A stretch of DNA of 64,000 nucleotides from contig URYK01000005.1 in the NCBI GenBank assembly GCA_900552125.1, positions 1 to 64,000 on the forward strand, in the 5' to 3' direction. The notes beneath the pieces are model-generated. The model was not told the origin of the DNA. It searched no databases and worked only from the letters and a program-made list of their open reading frames with translations. The DNA comes from an uncultured Solobacterium sp. (GTDB lineage: Bacteria; Bacillota_I; Bacilli_A; Erysipelotrichales; Erysipelotrichaceae). Both the position numbers and the translations under genes were made by a program. Below are positions 17,316 through 25,709 of this stretch, in pieces. Every line of letters starts with the position of its first letter. Positions within the stretch are counted from its first letter, which is position 1.

Positions 17316-17953
17316 AGACAAAAACTAAGATTTTTACAGCTGCGGCTTTGATAATGCTTGCTGGAACAAGTATTTCTTATGCATATTTCACAGATACGGC
17401 TAGCAAGGACAATGTTTTTACAGTTGGTTCAGTTCGTTCAATTCTTCACGAAGATAAGTGGGATGCCTATCCAGATGAAAATGCAAACGATATTCCTGAT
17501 ATTGCCGAAAATATCGTGCCGATGAATACGATCAATAAAGATCCAAAGGTAGAAAATACCGGTAAGAATGCATTCTATGCATATATTCAGGTAGATATGC
17601 CGGTGATCAATGCAGTTACAGTTGGAGATGATGGAGCAAAGAAGCCAGATGCTGCTACGGAATTGTTTAGATTCACTCCAAATGAATCATGGGAAGAATT
17701 ATCTCATATAAAATCTGAAGGAAAAGCAATTTATGTATTTGGCTATAAAAAGGCAGTTGAACCTGGACAGACCACTGATACCTTATTTGACGAGGTACAA
17801 TTCGAAAACTTTATAGAAGCACAGGGATTGGAAGACAAGACAGAAACAATCACAGTAAAATCCATGTGCGTGCAGGCAGAAGAAACCGGAACGATGCAGG
17901 AAGCATATGAAAAATTTATTGCACAGAATCCAATACATAAAGTAGGTGAATAA
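17312..17953 (+). CDS. TasA/CalY-like SipW-dependent fibre protein
   Basis: A 213-residue secreted protein. The signal peptide ends in SISYAYFTDTAS, the pattern of SipW-dependent substrates (TasA, camelysin), followed by N-F-T-G-like FTVGSV. The mature part is beta-rich and acidic (pI low by composition), with a VENTGKNAFYAYIQVDMPV strand typical of the TasA fold. It starts inside the sipW stop (4-base overlap). In Bacillus such proteins form biofilm matrix fibres. Here it probably builds a fibre on the donor surface. Confidence 0.88.
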   Translation: MKTKTKIFTAAALIMLAGTSISYAYFTDTASKDNVFTVGSVRSILHEDKWDAYPDENANDIPDIAENIVPMNTINKDPKVENTGKNAFYAYIQVDMPVINAVTVGDDGAKKPDAATELFRFTPNESWEELSHIKSEGKAIYVFGYKKAVEPGQTTDTLFDEVQFENFIEAQGLEDKTETITVKSMCVQAEETGTMQEAYEKFIAQNPIHKVGE

Positions 17954-18453
17954 TGATGAATAGGAAGATAATTACAGCATGTATAGCAGTGCTTGGGATC
18001 ATTATCTTCTGTACTTCTGCCTCATCAGCATTATTAACGGACACTCGGATCAAAGAAAACAATTTTACCTTCGGCAATAATACGATTGCGACAGAAGAAG
18101 TTTTTGATGTTCCTGAAAAATATCAGTCAGACACAACTTATAGAAAACAGGTAACCGTAAAAAATACAGGAAGCATCCCCTGCTATGTCAGAGTATTTGC
18201 AGAACCTTCAAACTCGGAAATACCTGTTTCCATAGATTATGATGAAGGACACTGGAAAAAAAGCGGCGACTGGTGGTATTACGATAACGTTCTTCAGCCT
18301 GGAGAATCGACATCAGCGTTATTTGATTCCGTATATATCGGTGAAATAGATGATGATCACAAAGAATCCTTTGACATTATCGTATATTCAGAAAGTGTTC
18401 AGTCCGAAGGTTTTGAAGATGCGCCAGCCGCCTTTGAGGAGGTGGATGCATGA
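17953..18453 (+). CDS. Second TasA-like SipW-dependent protein
   Basis: A 166-residue paralogue of the preceding protein. The signal peptide ends with ASSALLTDTRIKENNFTFGN, again the SipW-substrate pattern. The mature domain carries the strand VTVKNTGSIPCYVRVFAE and a DWWYYDNVLQPGESTSALFD segment, both seen in TasA-family beta sandwiches. The ATG overlaps the previous stop by one base. It is likely a minor or accessory fibre subunit. Confidence 0.85.
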   Translation: MMNRKIITACIAVLGIIIFCTSASSALLTDTRIKENNFTFGNNTIATEEVFDVPEKYQSDTTYRKQVTVKNTGSIPCYVRVFAEPSNSEIPVSIDYDEGHWKKSGDWWYYDNVLQPGESTSALFDSVYIGEIDDDHKESFDIIVYSESVQSEGFEDAPAAFEEVDA

Positions 18454-18986
18454 AAAAGAAAACGTGTATCATACTGATCTCCATGCTATTCGCTGGGGCA
18501 TTGTCAATCTTTGCAAGAAAAGAAATCAGTTCGGTTCTGCATATACAGTATGGAACCGATAAGGTTCAGATAGCTCTTCATGATTCAGCTGTTACCGATG
18601 GATACGTGGTTCCTGGGCAGACAAGAAAAATCGATATGACGGTCAAGAATATGGCTGCGAAAGCACGAATACGATGGAAGGCTGAGATAAGAATAAATGA
18701 AAAAGAATTCCATCCATTGGAGCAGGATGATTTAGTTTCCGTATCCTCTGACTGGAAGCTTCATGATGATGGATATTACTATGGAATGACTGCGGCTGAT
18801 ACCGATGAAGTGATCCCGATGTTTGAAAAGCTGAAGATGCCTGTAGAGATCATCGATGCGACGGCAGAAGGAGATAAGGTATCTATCATAGTTACTGCTG
18901 AAGCCGTACAGGATGAAAATAATGATGCTTCGTGGAACGAGCTGGAAATACAGGATTCGGCAGAAAAAATATTGGGGGTGGAATGA
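18450..18986 (+). CDS. TasA-fold related secreted protein
   Basis: A 178-residue protein with a hydrophobic N-terminal signal (residues 4-22). The pattern GQTRKIDMTVKNMAAKARIRWKAEI and SDWKLHDDGYYYG parallels the TVKN and GDWWYYDN strands of the upstream protein, so the same fold is likely. The signal peptide lacks the usual LTD motif of SipW substrates and ends near SIFARKEI. The gene overlaps both neighbours by four bases, in a translationally coupled chain. Confidence 0.7.
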   Translation: MKKKTCIILISMLFAGALSIFARKEISSVLHIQYGTDKVQIALHDSAVTDGYVVPGQTRKIDMTVKNMAAKARIRWKAEIRINEKEFHPLEQDDLVSVSSDWKLHDDGYYYGMTAADTDEVIPMFEKLKMPVEIIDATAEGDKVSIIVTAEAVQDENNDASWNELEIQDSAEKILGVE

Positions 18987-19501
18987 TTATGAAGAAGATA
19001 TTCATGATTCTTTTTTCACTGAGCCTGTTCTTCGATTCAGCTCAGGCTATGGAAGATACGATGCTGGATGGTGAAATGGTAGCTGGTGATACAGTCTCCT
19101 ATGATTTCTCATATACGGCAAATGGTACAAATACATCGGATGTCAGCCTGAGCATCATTCCTTCAGATACGATTCTTGATGATGTGACTTCTGTCAGCAT
19201 ATATGAGGAAGAAAAGCTGGTATATTCAACAGAAGCGTTAAATGCCGATAGAATTGAATTGCAGGATTATTCCCCTAATGAAGCAAGGAATTATCGAATA
19301 GAACTTGAGATAGATAAAGATGCAGATAACGAATATACCCAGATGAAGAATGAACTGAAGCTGGAATTTGTCAGCGTGGAACATGAAACCCCGCAGACCG
19401 GTGTTCAGACATACTGGAAGTATCTCCTGTCAGGATTGCTGCTGAGCGGTCTGTTCGCCATGATATGCTATAAGAAAAGAGAAAGCAGGAAACAGCCATG
19501 A
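18983..19501 (+). CDS. Secreted protein with sortase-type C-terminal anchor
   Basis: A 172-residue protein. The start is ATG 18983 (4-base overlap), not the longer frame. The signal peptide ends near DSAQA, residues 18-22. A beta-rich domain follows. The C-terminus reads TPQTG, then a hydrophobic stretch and a basic tail (YKKRESRKQP), which fits a sortase motif of LPxTG type with T in the first position. It may be the cell-wall anchor or base of the fibre made by the preceding genes. The next gene overlaps by four bases. Confidence 0.78.
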   Translation: MIMKKIFMILFSLSLFFDSAQAMEDTMLDGEMVAGDTVSYDFSYTANGTNTSDVSLSIIPSDTILDDVTSVSIYEEEKLVYSTEALNADRIELQDYSPNEARNYRIELEIDKDADNEYTQMKNELKLEFVSVEHETPQTGVQTYWKYLLSGLLLSGLFAMICYKKRESRKQP

Positions 19502-21630
19502 AAAAGATGATTAAACTATTTACTATGATACTTGTGATCGTCGTATCTGTCAGCATCATGCCTTTTTCAGATATCCTTGCAGTGTCGATCGGAAAAGTTA
19601 CGGACAGTACTACGCTAGATGCAGCCTACGGCTTTACGCCAAGATTTATTCCAGGTGTGACACAGGCTGTTCCGTTCGGAATGACGAACTATGCAGAAGA
19701 TCACTGGTCCAATGATGAAGATGTTCTGGACATGTCAGAACGTCAATCTGTCCGCATTACATCCAATGCCCAGAAAGGAAATGTGGGGGTCCGGTATAAT
19801 AATGTTGGAACCTATCAGGGACAGATAGTCGATTTGAAACTGACATTAGAAGACTTTGCTGCATTCAGACCGAGCGGGACATACAAAGGCAGACCGACCT
19901 ATCCTACGATATTGTTTTGGACAACTTCCATTCGTGCACAGCCACAATCCAATGCGTTCAAAGGATTAAAATGGGGGTTTCAATTCTATATTCATGGGAC
20001 CAACACTCCACTGAAAGTAAAGCTTCATAATACCTTTCAGGATATGGATAACAAAGAGTATATGGTCCTCAATGACGGACAGGGCATCGATCAAGTATAT
20101 TTGAGCAGGGACAGTTATTTACAGGTTAGCGGCAACAAGGTGTATTGCCCAGATTCTCAATTATCCAGCAATGGAGACAAACAGCATTGGACGACTATTT
20201 TAGGAGAAAGTTCCTATTTTAGCTTTACATACGGACGAAGCCAGGATGATGAGAAAGATTTCTCGACAAAACTGGGAAGCAGATCGTTCTACTGGTGGGT
20301 ATTTACCGGCGAAGCAGTAGCAAAGTTCTCTACCCCTCCTATCAGTGAGCAGATAGACGGCACATCGCAGATTACCGTACATGTGGATGATGAATTCAGC
20401 TATGAGATCAATACAACGATCCCACAGGAAAGCAGCGGAAGCTATTATTCCTTTTTCAAGGTTAAGGACATCGTAGCAGACTGCTTCAACATCAACAGAG
20501 CTTCTATATCTGTTCTTGATGATGCCGGGAAGAATGTGACGAATAAATTTAATATCAATGTAACAGGTCAGACGGTGACATTTGATTTGAAGAACACAGC
20601 AGATTCGTCTTTCTATGGAAAGAGCTATAAGTTCACGATCCCATGTCGAAAGATAAAAGGATATGATGTATCCAGATGGGCAAACAGGATTCCAAATAAC
20701 TCCTCCATCTCCACAGATAGAGGAACAATGAACTCCAATACAGTCTATACCTCTATCACCCACAACATCATATCTTCGGCTGTGAACGGAACGATCACAG
20801 CTAGCCAGTATGGAATCGGAGCAACAGGAAATCGAACATTCAGCTATTCCCCTTCAGATGCTACCAAATATGTGCTGGAGAGCTTGCTCGTTGATGGTGT
20901 GAATCAAGACGTAAATAAATATCCAAGCTCTTACACCTTCGCTAATATCAACGATGATCATACGATCGCAGTAAAGTATAAGCGAGTATATACGATTACA
21001 ACATCAGCAAAAGGCGGAAGCATCACATCAGCACAAAAGAAAATTGATGCCGGAGAAAGCAGGACGATTGAATATCAGCCGAATGATGGCTATTATCTGA
21101 GACGTTTAATGGTTGATGGAAAAGAAGTGGATCTCAAAAAATATCCAAAGTCCTACACCTTCAGCAACATTTCTGCTGATCATACGATCCATGCAGAATT
21201 TCTTCCAAAGCCTGTTCTGACGATAAAGAAGGATATCAGACAAGAAGATATCTATTATGCACATGGAACACCGACATTCCTGTTCAAGATAAGCGGAACT
21301 GACTATTTGGGTGATAATCAGACATACTATGCATCCATTCAGTTTACACAAGATGATATCAATAACGGAGGATATGTCAGCGATGGAGAATATATACAGA
21401 AAAGCATAAGATTGGAGGATATCAATGCAGGGCATTATGAAGTCTCTGAAATCAATGTATCAAGATATTCGCTGACAAAGATAAAAGATGTTCAAAGCGG
21501 TGTGATTTCTGATGATAAAGCTAGTGTCGATATGGATGGACAGGATGCATCCGTAACGTTCGTGAATGACAGAACTAGATATGACCTGTACACGCATAAT
21601 GATATGAAGATCAATCATTTCAGTAAATAA
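19498..21630 (+). CDS. Large secreted adhesin-like protein with InlB-type repeats
   Basis: A 710-residue secreted protein. The signal peptide spans about residues 1-29. Residues 30-290 form a beta-rich domain I do not recognise. Residues 295-430 look like a pilin-type or isopeptide-forming fold. Two repeats at about residues 430-585 follow the divergent InlB B-repeat pattern (Y-LESLLVDG-N-D and Y-LRRLMVDGKEVD, each ending SYTF-NI--DHTI). The C-terminal ~120 residues resemble a Cna-B/DUF5979 unit. There is no LPxTG motif or membrane tail, so anchoring may be noncovalent. It is the last gene of the coupled sipW-TasA chain. Confidence 0.8.
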   Translation: MKKMIKLFTMILVIVVSVSIMPFSDILAVSIGKVTDSTTLDAAYGFTPRFIPGVTQAVPFGMTNYAEDHWSNDEDVLDMSERQSVRITSNAQKGNVGVRYNNVGTYQGQIVDLKLTLEDFAAFRPSGTYKGRPTYPTILFWTTSIRAQPQSNAFKGLKWGFQFYIHGTNTPLKVKLHNTFQDMDNKEYMVLNDGQGIDQVYLSRDSYLQVSGNKVYCPDSQLSSNGDKQHWTTILGESSYFSFTYGRSQDDEKDFSTKLGSRSFYWWVFTGEAVAKFSTPPISEQIDGTSQITVHVDDEFSYEINTTIPQESSGSYYSFFKVKDIVADCFNINRASISVLDDAGKNVTNKFNINVTGQTVTFDLKNTADSSFYGKSYKFTIPCRKIKGYDVSRWANRIPNNSSISTDRGTMNSNTVYTSITHNIISSAVNGTITASQYGIGATGNRTFSYSPSDATKYVLESLLVDGVNQDVNKYPSSYTFANINDDHTIAVKYKRVYTITTSAKGGSITSAQKKIDAGESRTIEYQPNDGYYLRRLMVDGKEVDLKKYPKSYTFSNISADHTIHAEFLPKPVLTIKKDIRQEDIYYAHGTPTFLFKISGTDYLGDNQTYYASIQFTQDDINNGGYVSDGEYIQKSIRLEDINAGHYEVSEINVSRYSLTKIKDVQSGVISDDKASVDMDGQDASVTFVNDRTRYDLYTHNDMKINHFSK

Positions 21631-21668
21631 CAGCACCCGAATCAATAAAATGTTTAGGAGGCAAATAA

Positions 21669-21722
21669 ATGCATTACTTGAAAATTGATATAAAAAGGCC
21701 AGTGACTGGCCTTTTTATATAA
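21669..21722 (+). CDS. 17-residue leader peptide read through a GGCC palindrome
   Basis: AGGAGG at 21656-21661 precedes ATG 21669 by 7 bases. The ORF (17 codons) runs through the whole GGCC palindrome, which it reads as KRPVTGLF, and stops at TAA 21720-21722, one base before the ATG of the lipoprotein gene at 21724. The lipoprotein gene has no ribosome binding site of its own, so it probably depends on reinitiation after this leader. Confidence 0.55.
   Translation: MHYLKIDIKRPVTGLFI
21692..21716. repeat. GGCC palindrome, copy 4
   Basis: AAGGCCAGT-G-ACTGGCCTT with A- and T-tracts on either side. It is embedded in a short translated leader ORF, so ribosomes on the leader would melt the hairpin. 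Confidence 0.9.
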
Positions 21723-21723
21723 C

Positions 21724-22371
21724 ATGAAAATGATGAAAGCGGCCTGGATATGTCTGTCGGTTGTCTTTATTATATTTATTTCTTCCGGCTGCACAAAAAA
21801 AGAAGAACCGAAACATGAAGCAGAATATTCGGTCAGTCTGACAGCAAAGATAAAAGATCTGTCAGCTCCTGTCATAGAGTGCAGGAATGAAATTACAATG
21901 AAAGCCGGAGAGAAGATAGAATGGGATAAACTGATTTGCGTGTCGGATAACATAGACGAATCTCCCGCTTATTCGATAGAAGGTACAGTAAACGAAAAAA
22001 AGGCAGGGAGTTATTCTATTACAATAACCGCAAAGGACAGTACGGGCAATATAAGCAGAAAAAGCGTTACTGTAAATGTTGATGAGAAAAAAGAGAAAGC
22101 ATCCGGGAGCGATGCCGGACAGCAGCAAAACGATGCAGCAGAAGAAGGAATAAAAAAACCACAGACCGACTCTTCTCTGCCTTCTGTTCCCTCTTCCACT
22201 GCTGAAAGCAGATTTTTCGCTTTTCAGGAGAATAAGACAAGCGATGCGACATATCAGGAATGCATGAACTATATTTCCGGGCAGCTTTCCGGAAGAAGCG
22301 GAACAGGCAGCTGTGTAGTCATAGACGATGAAAAAGGTATCCATATCGGATATCAGGCGATATTTAATTAA
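21724..22371 (+). CDS. Lipoprotein with Ig-like domain
   Basis: A 215-residue lipoprotein: signal peptide with lipobox ISSGC (Cys23), then an Ig-like domain at about residues 48-123 ending in GSYSITITAKDSTGNISRKSVTVNV, close to the pattern in the protein at 10246. A Gln/Ser/Ala-rich linker and a small C-terminal domain with two cysteines follow. The close parallel to the 10246 protein suggests paralogues placed at each end of the adhesin module. The start follows the leader peptide stop. Confidence 0.78.
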   Translation: MKMMKAAWICLSVVFIIFISSGCTKKEEPKHEAEYSVSLTAKIKDLSAPVIECRNEITMKAGEKIEWDKLICVSDNIDESPAYSIEGTVNEKKAGSYSITITAKDSTGNISRKSVTVNVDEKKEKASGSDAGQQQNDAAEEGIKKPQTDSSLPSVPSSTAESRFFAFQENKTSDATYQECMNYISGQLSGRSGTGSCVVIDDEKGIHIGYQAIFN

Positions 22372-22384
22372 AGGAGAAGAAATT

Positions 22385-22468
22385 ATGATAAAAATTATTA
22401 TTTATATTGTATGTGCAACTGCAATCGTTGCATCTTTAGCAGTTTTGATCAGAAAGATAAAGAAATAG
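22385..22468 (+). CDS. 27-residue single-membrane-segment peptide
   Basis: AAAGGAGAAG at 22371-22380 precedes ATG 22385. The peptide is hydrophobic (IIIYIVCATAIVASLAVLI) with a basic tail (RKIKK), so it should span the membrane once. It lies between the lipoprotein and the 65-residue gene. Its function is unknown; the position at the head of the transfer genes suggests a minor transfer component. Confidence 0.55.
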   Translation: MIKIIIYIVCATAIVASLAVLIRKIKK

Positions 22469-22488
22469 AAGAAAAGGAGGAATCTATC

Positions 22489-22686
22489 ATGATCTATGAA
22501 GGATTCATTCTGGAAAGAAATCAGGATCTTGCAGAAGTGTGTCTTCCTGCCGGAAAAAAAAACGGATATGTTTTTCTGCCGGAAAGAATCATGGAGCTGG
22601 TCCGTCCAGGCATGAGAATTCTGTTTCAGGGACAGGATGTAGCTGATTCTACCGGTCTGTATGTGATGGCTGGTGATCCGTTATGA
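22489..22686 (+). CDS. Small protein upstream of the primase gene
   Basis: A 65-residue soluble protein with a compact beta-rich pattern. The start is ATG 22489 behind AAAAGGAGG; the frame runs further upstream but without a start signal. The stop overlaps the primase ATG by four bases. I do not recognise the family. Tight coupling points to a partner of the primase. Confidence 0.7.
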   Translation: MIYEGFILERNQDLAEVCLPAGKKNGYVFLPERIMELVRPGMRILFQGQDVADSTGLYVMAGDPL

Positions 22687-24521
22687 TATCACAGGATACG
22701 ATACGCAATATTTTAGGAAGGCTTGATATCATTGATGTCGTACAGCAGTATATTCCGCTGACAAGAAAAGGAAAGAATTATGTAGGTCTCTGTCCCTTTC
22801 ATGAAGACGGTCATCCAAGTCTTGTCGTTTCCAGAGAAAAGCAGATATTTAAATGTTTTTCCTGCGGAACGGGCGGAAACAGCATTCAGTTTCTGCAGAA
22901 GTATAAAAACATATCGTTTGCGGAAGCAGTAAAGGAAGCTGGAAAACTTGCCGGTATTGAAACAGCTGATATACAGAAAAAAGAAAATCCTGAAAAGGTC
23001 AGACTTCTGCAGCTCAACAGAGATGTACTGAATTATGCAAATTATATTCTGCAGTCGGAAGAAGGGGCGGAAGGCATGTCATATCTCGAGTCCAGAGGAT
23101 ATTCCCGGGAGCTGATAAGGAAGAGATCTATCGGATATATTCCTGATAAGGATAAACTGATGCACTTACTGGAAAGAAAGGGATACAGTTTCGAGGAAAT
23201 GCAGAAAGCTGATATCTTCTCGCCCTCAGGAAGCTGCAAATGGGAAGGACGTATCATTTTTCCTGTAGTTGCAGAAAACAAGGATGTCTATGGATTTACA
23301 GCTAGAACGATGCGAAGCGATTCCGAACAGCCTAAATATGTAAATACTTCTGAATCGGACATATTCCGCAAACGTGCATTGCTGTACGGCACATCAGAAG
23401 CGATGGCGGAAGCTCGAAGAAAGCAGGAACTGATCATCGTTGAAGGAACAGCGGATGCGGATATGCTTGTACAGAATGGCTATCCCAACTGTGCCGCTAC
23501 TCTTGGAACTGCTCTGACGGAAGAACATATAAAAAAATTAAGAAAGATGAATGTCAGGGTCAGACTCTGCTATGACGGAGATAAGGCCGGTATCAAAGCA
23601 ACGCTCAAGGCGGCAGCTCTATTAAGAAAATCAGGAATAGATGTTCTATGCACTTCCCTTCCTGAAGGAAAGGATCCGGACGAACTTTCCAGAGAAGATC
23701 CTGAACTTCTTGATGAGCTGCTGAACAGGCAGGAAAATACGGTAGATTTCATGCTGCATCATTTCAGCACAGAAAAGGACGAGTTTTCAGATCGCAAGGC
23801 ACAGACAGTAGCTGTTCTGAAGGAACTGATATCCTACCAGGATCCTCTGATGAAGGATCATTACCTAGACAGGATATCAAAAGCAAGCGGCTTTAGCCTT
23901 CCGTCACTGCAGGAGTCCTATGCATCGATGACGGAGAGCAGAGAGCAGTATTCTGCCGAAAGGACGCAGCGTTTTGCAAAATCTGATTATGTTCCGAAAC
24001 GTTCAGCTGCCGTGAAGATAAATTTTCAGGAAAAAAACAGGATCATCTATAAGAATGAGGTCAAGCAGAAATACGACAGTCTGTATCAGGACGGCAATGT
24101 CACTGCCTACGATCGGCGCAGCCTTCTGAACCGAACAGATATCCTGAAAAAATACATGCATCAGAAAGGCAGGATGCTGGAAACAACGATCACATGCATA
24201 ACGGATGAGGATATCGATCTACGCTGTCATGAGATTGCAGAATCCTGTGTAAAAGCAATCGGTGCAGAGCATAGCATTGATCCAAAAAACCTGGATTATG
24301 TTGCCTTTCTGCATAAGGATACAAAATATCCTCATATACATATCCAGGTGTGGCAGGAAGAACCTCTGCTTGACAGATATCGTCTAACGAATGCTCTGTT
24401 GGCAAAAATGAAGGTCGATATTACTGAAATTATGAAAGCACCTGCCGTACAGCAGGAGACGGAAATAATAGAGACCACGGAATCAATAGAACCTGAAACG
24501 ATAAAAATTTCAGGTATGTAA
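22683..24521 (+). CDS. DnaG-type primase with C-terminal HUH/relaxase-like domain
   Basis: A 612-residue protein. A CHC2-type zinc finger (CPFHEDGHPSLVV, then FKCFSCGTGG) covers residues 38-65. The catalytic core contains a Toprim domain with EGTADAD near residue 250 and DGDKAG near 300. From about residue 440 the sequence leaves the primase family. It has ITDEDIDLRCHEIAES, LDYVAFLHKDTKYPHIHIQVW (around 533-553) and matches the MobP/MobL relaxase pattern of a helix followed by a strand with an HxH pair. The catalytic tyrosine of a full relaxase is not evident, so this may be a DNA-binding or accessory module. Primase would serve replication of the transferred strand. Confidence 0.85.
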   Translation: MISQDTIRNILGRLDIIDVVQQYIPLTRKGKNYVGLCPFHEDGHPSLVVSREKQIFKCFSCGTGGNSIQFLQKYKNISFAEAVKEAGKLAGIETADIQKKENPEKVRLLQLNRDVLNYANYILQSEEGAEGMSYLESRGYSRELIRKRSIGYIPDKDKLMHLLERKGYSFEEMQKADIFSPSGSCKWEGRIIFPVVAENKDVYGFTARTMRSDSEQPKYVNTSESDIFRKRALLYGTSEAMAEARRKQELIIVEGTADADMLVQNGYPNCAATLGTALTEEHIKKLRKMNVRVRLCYDGDKAGIKATLKAAALLRKSGIDVLCTSLPEGKDPDELSREDPELLDELLNRQENTVDFMLHHFSTEKDEFSDRKAQTVAVLKELISYQDPLMKDHYLDRISKASGFSLPSLQESYASMTESREQYSAERTQRFAKSDYVPKRSAAVKINFQEKNRIIYKNEVKQKYDSLYQDGNVTAYDRRSLLNRTDILKKYMHQKGRMLETTITCITDEDIDLRCHEIAESCVKAIGAEHSIDPKNLDYVAFLHKDTKYPHIHIQVWQEEPLLDRYRLTNALLAKMKVDITEIMKAPAVQQETEIIETTESIEPETIKISGM

Positions 24522-24542
24522 GGCCAGTCACTGGCCTTTTTT
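24520..24542. repeat. GGCC palindrome, copy 5
   Basis: AAGGCCAGT-C-ACTGGCCTT followed by T-tract. It begins at the primase stop codon, so it can act as its terminator, and lies 22 bases before the next ATG (AAAGGAGG between). Confidence 0.9.
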
Positions 24543-24563
24543 CTGTTTAAAGGAGGAAAACAA

Positions 24564-24863
24564 ATGATAAAACTAAAATTAATGTTAGCAAATTTAATAC
24601 TTCGAAGGAATGAAATCAATGCTATTCAGGATGCGATCAGGGATGCAGGAAATGATGTTAAAACTACACTGAATGTAGTTGCACAGGTGATTTCAGGAAT
24701 CACCGGCGGTGTTGCCGGTATTGCCCTTCTGATCGTGCTTGTCAAGACCGGATTTAAGTCATATCGAGGAGATACAGGAGCATGGGAAGATGCGGCAACA
24801 GCTCTCTGTATGTGTGTCATTGTCCTTGCCCTATCTGCAGCAGTCTTTACCGCATTCTTCTAG
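24564..24863 (+). CDS. VirB2/pilin-like two-segment membrane protein
   Basis: A 99-residue protein with a charged N-terminus and two hydrophobic segments (about residues 40-63 and 75-98), the second ending at the C-terminus. Size and layout fit VirB2/TrbC-type pilin or the small membrane subunits at this position in Gram-positive type IV secretion clusters. It stands directly before the VirB6-like gene. Identification rests on layout and position. Confidence 0.65.
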   Translation: MIKLKLMLANLILRRNEINAIQDAIRDAGNDVKTTLNVVAQVISGITGGVAGIALLIVLVKTGFKSYRGDTGAWEDAATALCMCVIVLALSAAVFTAFF

Positions 24864-24872
24864 GAGAATATT

Positions 24873-25691
24873 ATGAATTTTATTCTAAAGTGGCTGCTAG
24901 GGCAGATAATGGACTGCTTTGGCGGGATATTCCAGCTGTTTGCAGCTCTGTCATCGGATGTTTTTGATCAGTCCGTTGTAATTACGATCTTTACATTCTT
25001 CAAGACGATAGGCCTTCCACTAATAGGCCTTGCCATGATGTGCATGCTGTTCAAGGTACTTCTCGATCATGCTGACGGAAATGGAATACAACTGGTGGAT
25101 ATCGTAAAGCGGTTTGTGGGCGGCGTCATAATCTATATGTATGGTGTCGAAATCATGCAAGGTCTGTACATCGTCCTGCTTGGTGTAACAGGGAAGATGA
25201 TAAGCGTAATTGCAAATGTTTCAACAGATGGGATGAATATCGAATGGAGCGATATGGTGTTCAGCCATATGTCCGTACTTCTGACGGTCATCCTTACTGC
25301 CCTATGCATATTCTATATGCTGAAATCCTTCATCGATGTAGTGGAGCGTACATGGCAGTATATCGTGATCCTGTGCATGATGTATATCTATGTGCTGGGT
25401 TATATCATCGGAAATGATGAATCGATCATTTCCTGGTTCAAGCAGTGTCTGGCGATCATCTTCAGCCAGTTCTTTCAGATCATCCTTGTAACGCTCGGCA
25501 TGTGTCTGTTCGTACAGTGCGGTACTACTCAGGACTTTCTGTTTGCTATTGGCGCCATCATTGCCTCATCCAAGATTGAGCAGCTTCTGGATCGCTATGG
25601 CATGGGTTCAGGCGGAAAGATCGGAAATGCAATGCGCAATGCGATGAGCGTAGGATTCTATGGGGCAAGTATTCTAAAGAGTGTGAGATAA
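24873..25691 (+). CDS. VirB6/TrbL-like conjugation membrane protein
   Basis: A 272-residue polytopic protein with about six membrane segments and a long, glycine-rich cytoplasmic end. Order and length match VirB6/TrbL-type proteins that form the inner-membrane channel of type IV secretion systems. TAGGAGAAT precedes the ATG. It stands between the pilin-like gene and VirB4, as usual in Firmicutes ICEs. Confidence 0.8.
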   Translation: MNFILKWLLGQIMDCFGGIFQLFAALSSDVFDQSVVITIFTFFKTIGLPLIGLAMMCMLFKVLLDHADGNGIQLVDIVKRFVGGVIIYMYGVEIMQGLYIVLLGVTGKMISVIANVSTDGMNIEWSDMVFSHMSVLLTVILTALCIFYMLKSFIDVVERTWQYIVILCMMYIYVLGYIIGNDESIISWFKQCLAIIFSQFFQIILVTLGMCLFVQCGTTQDFLFAIGAIIASSKIEQLLDRYGMGSGGKIGNAMRNAMSVGFYGASILKSVR

Positions 25692-25709
25692 GAAAGCGAG
25701 GAGAACATT

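Noticed and set aside
20200..20763. 187-codon ORF antisense to the secreted adhesin gene
   Set aside because: It overlaps a well-supported coding region in full, has no ribosome binding site and no recognisable motif; it is a shadow frame.
21862..22344. 160-codon minus-strand ORF in the lipoprotein gene
   Set aside because: Antisense to a lipoprotein with clear lipobox and Ig-like domain; composition Cys/Phe-rich as in shadow frames.
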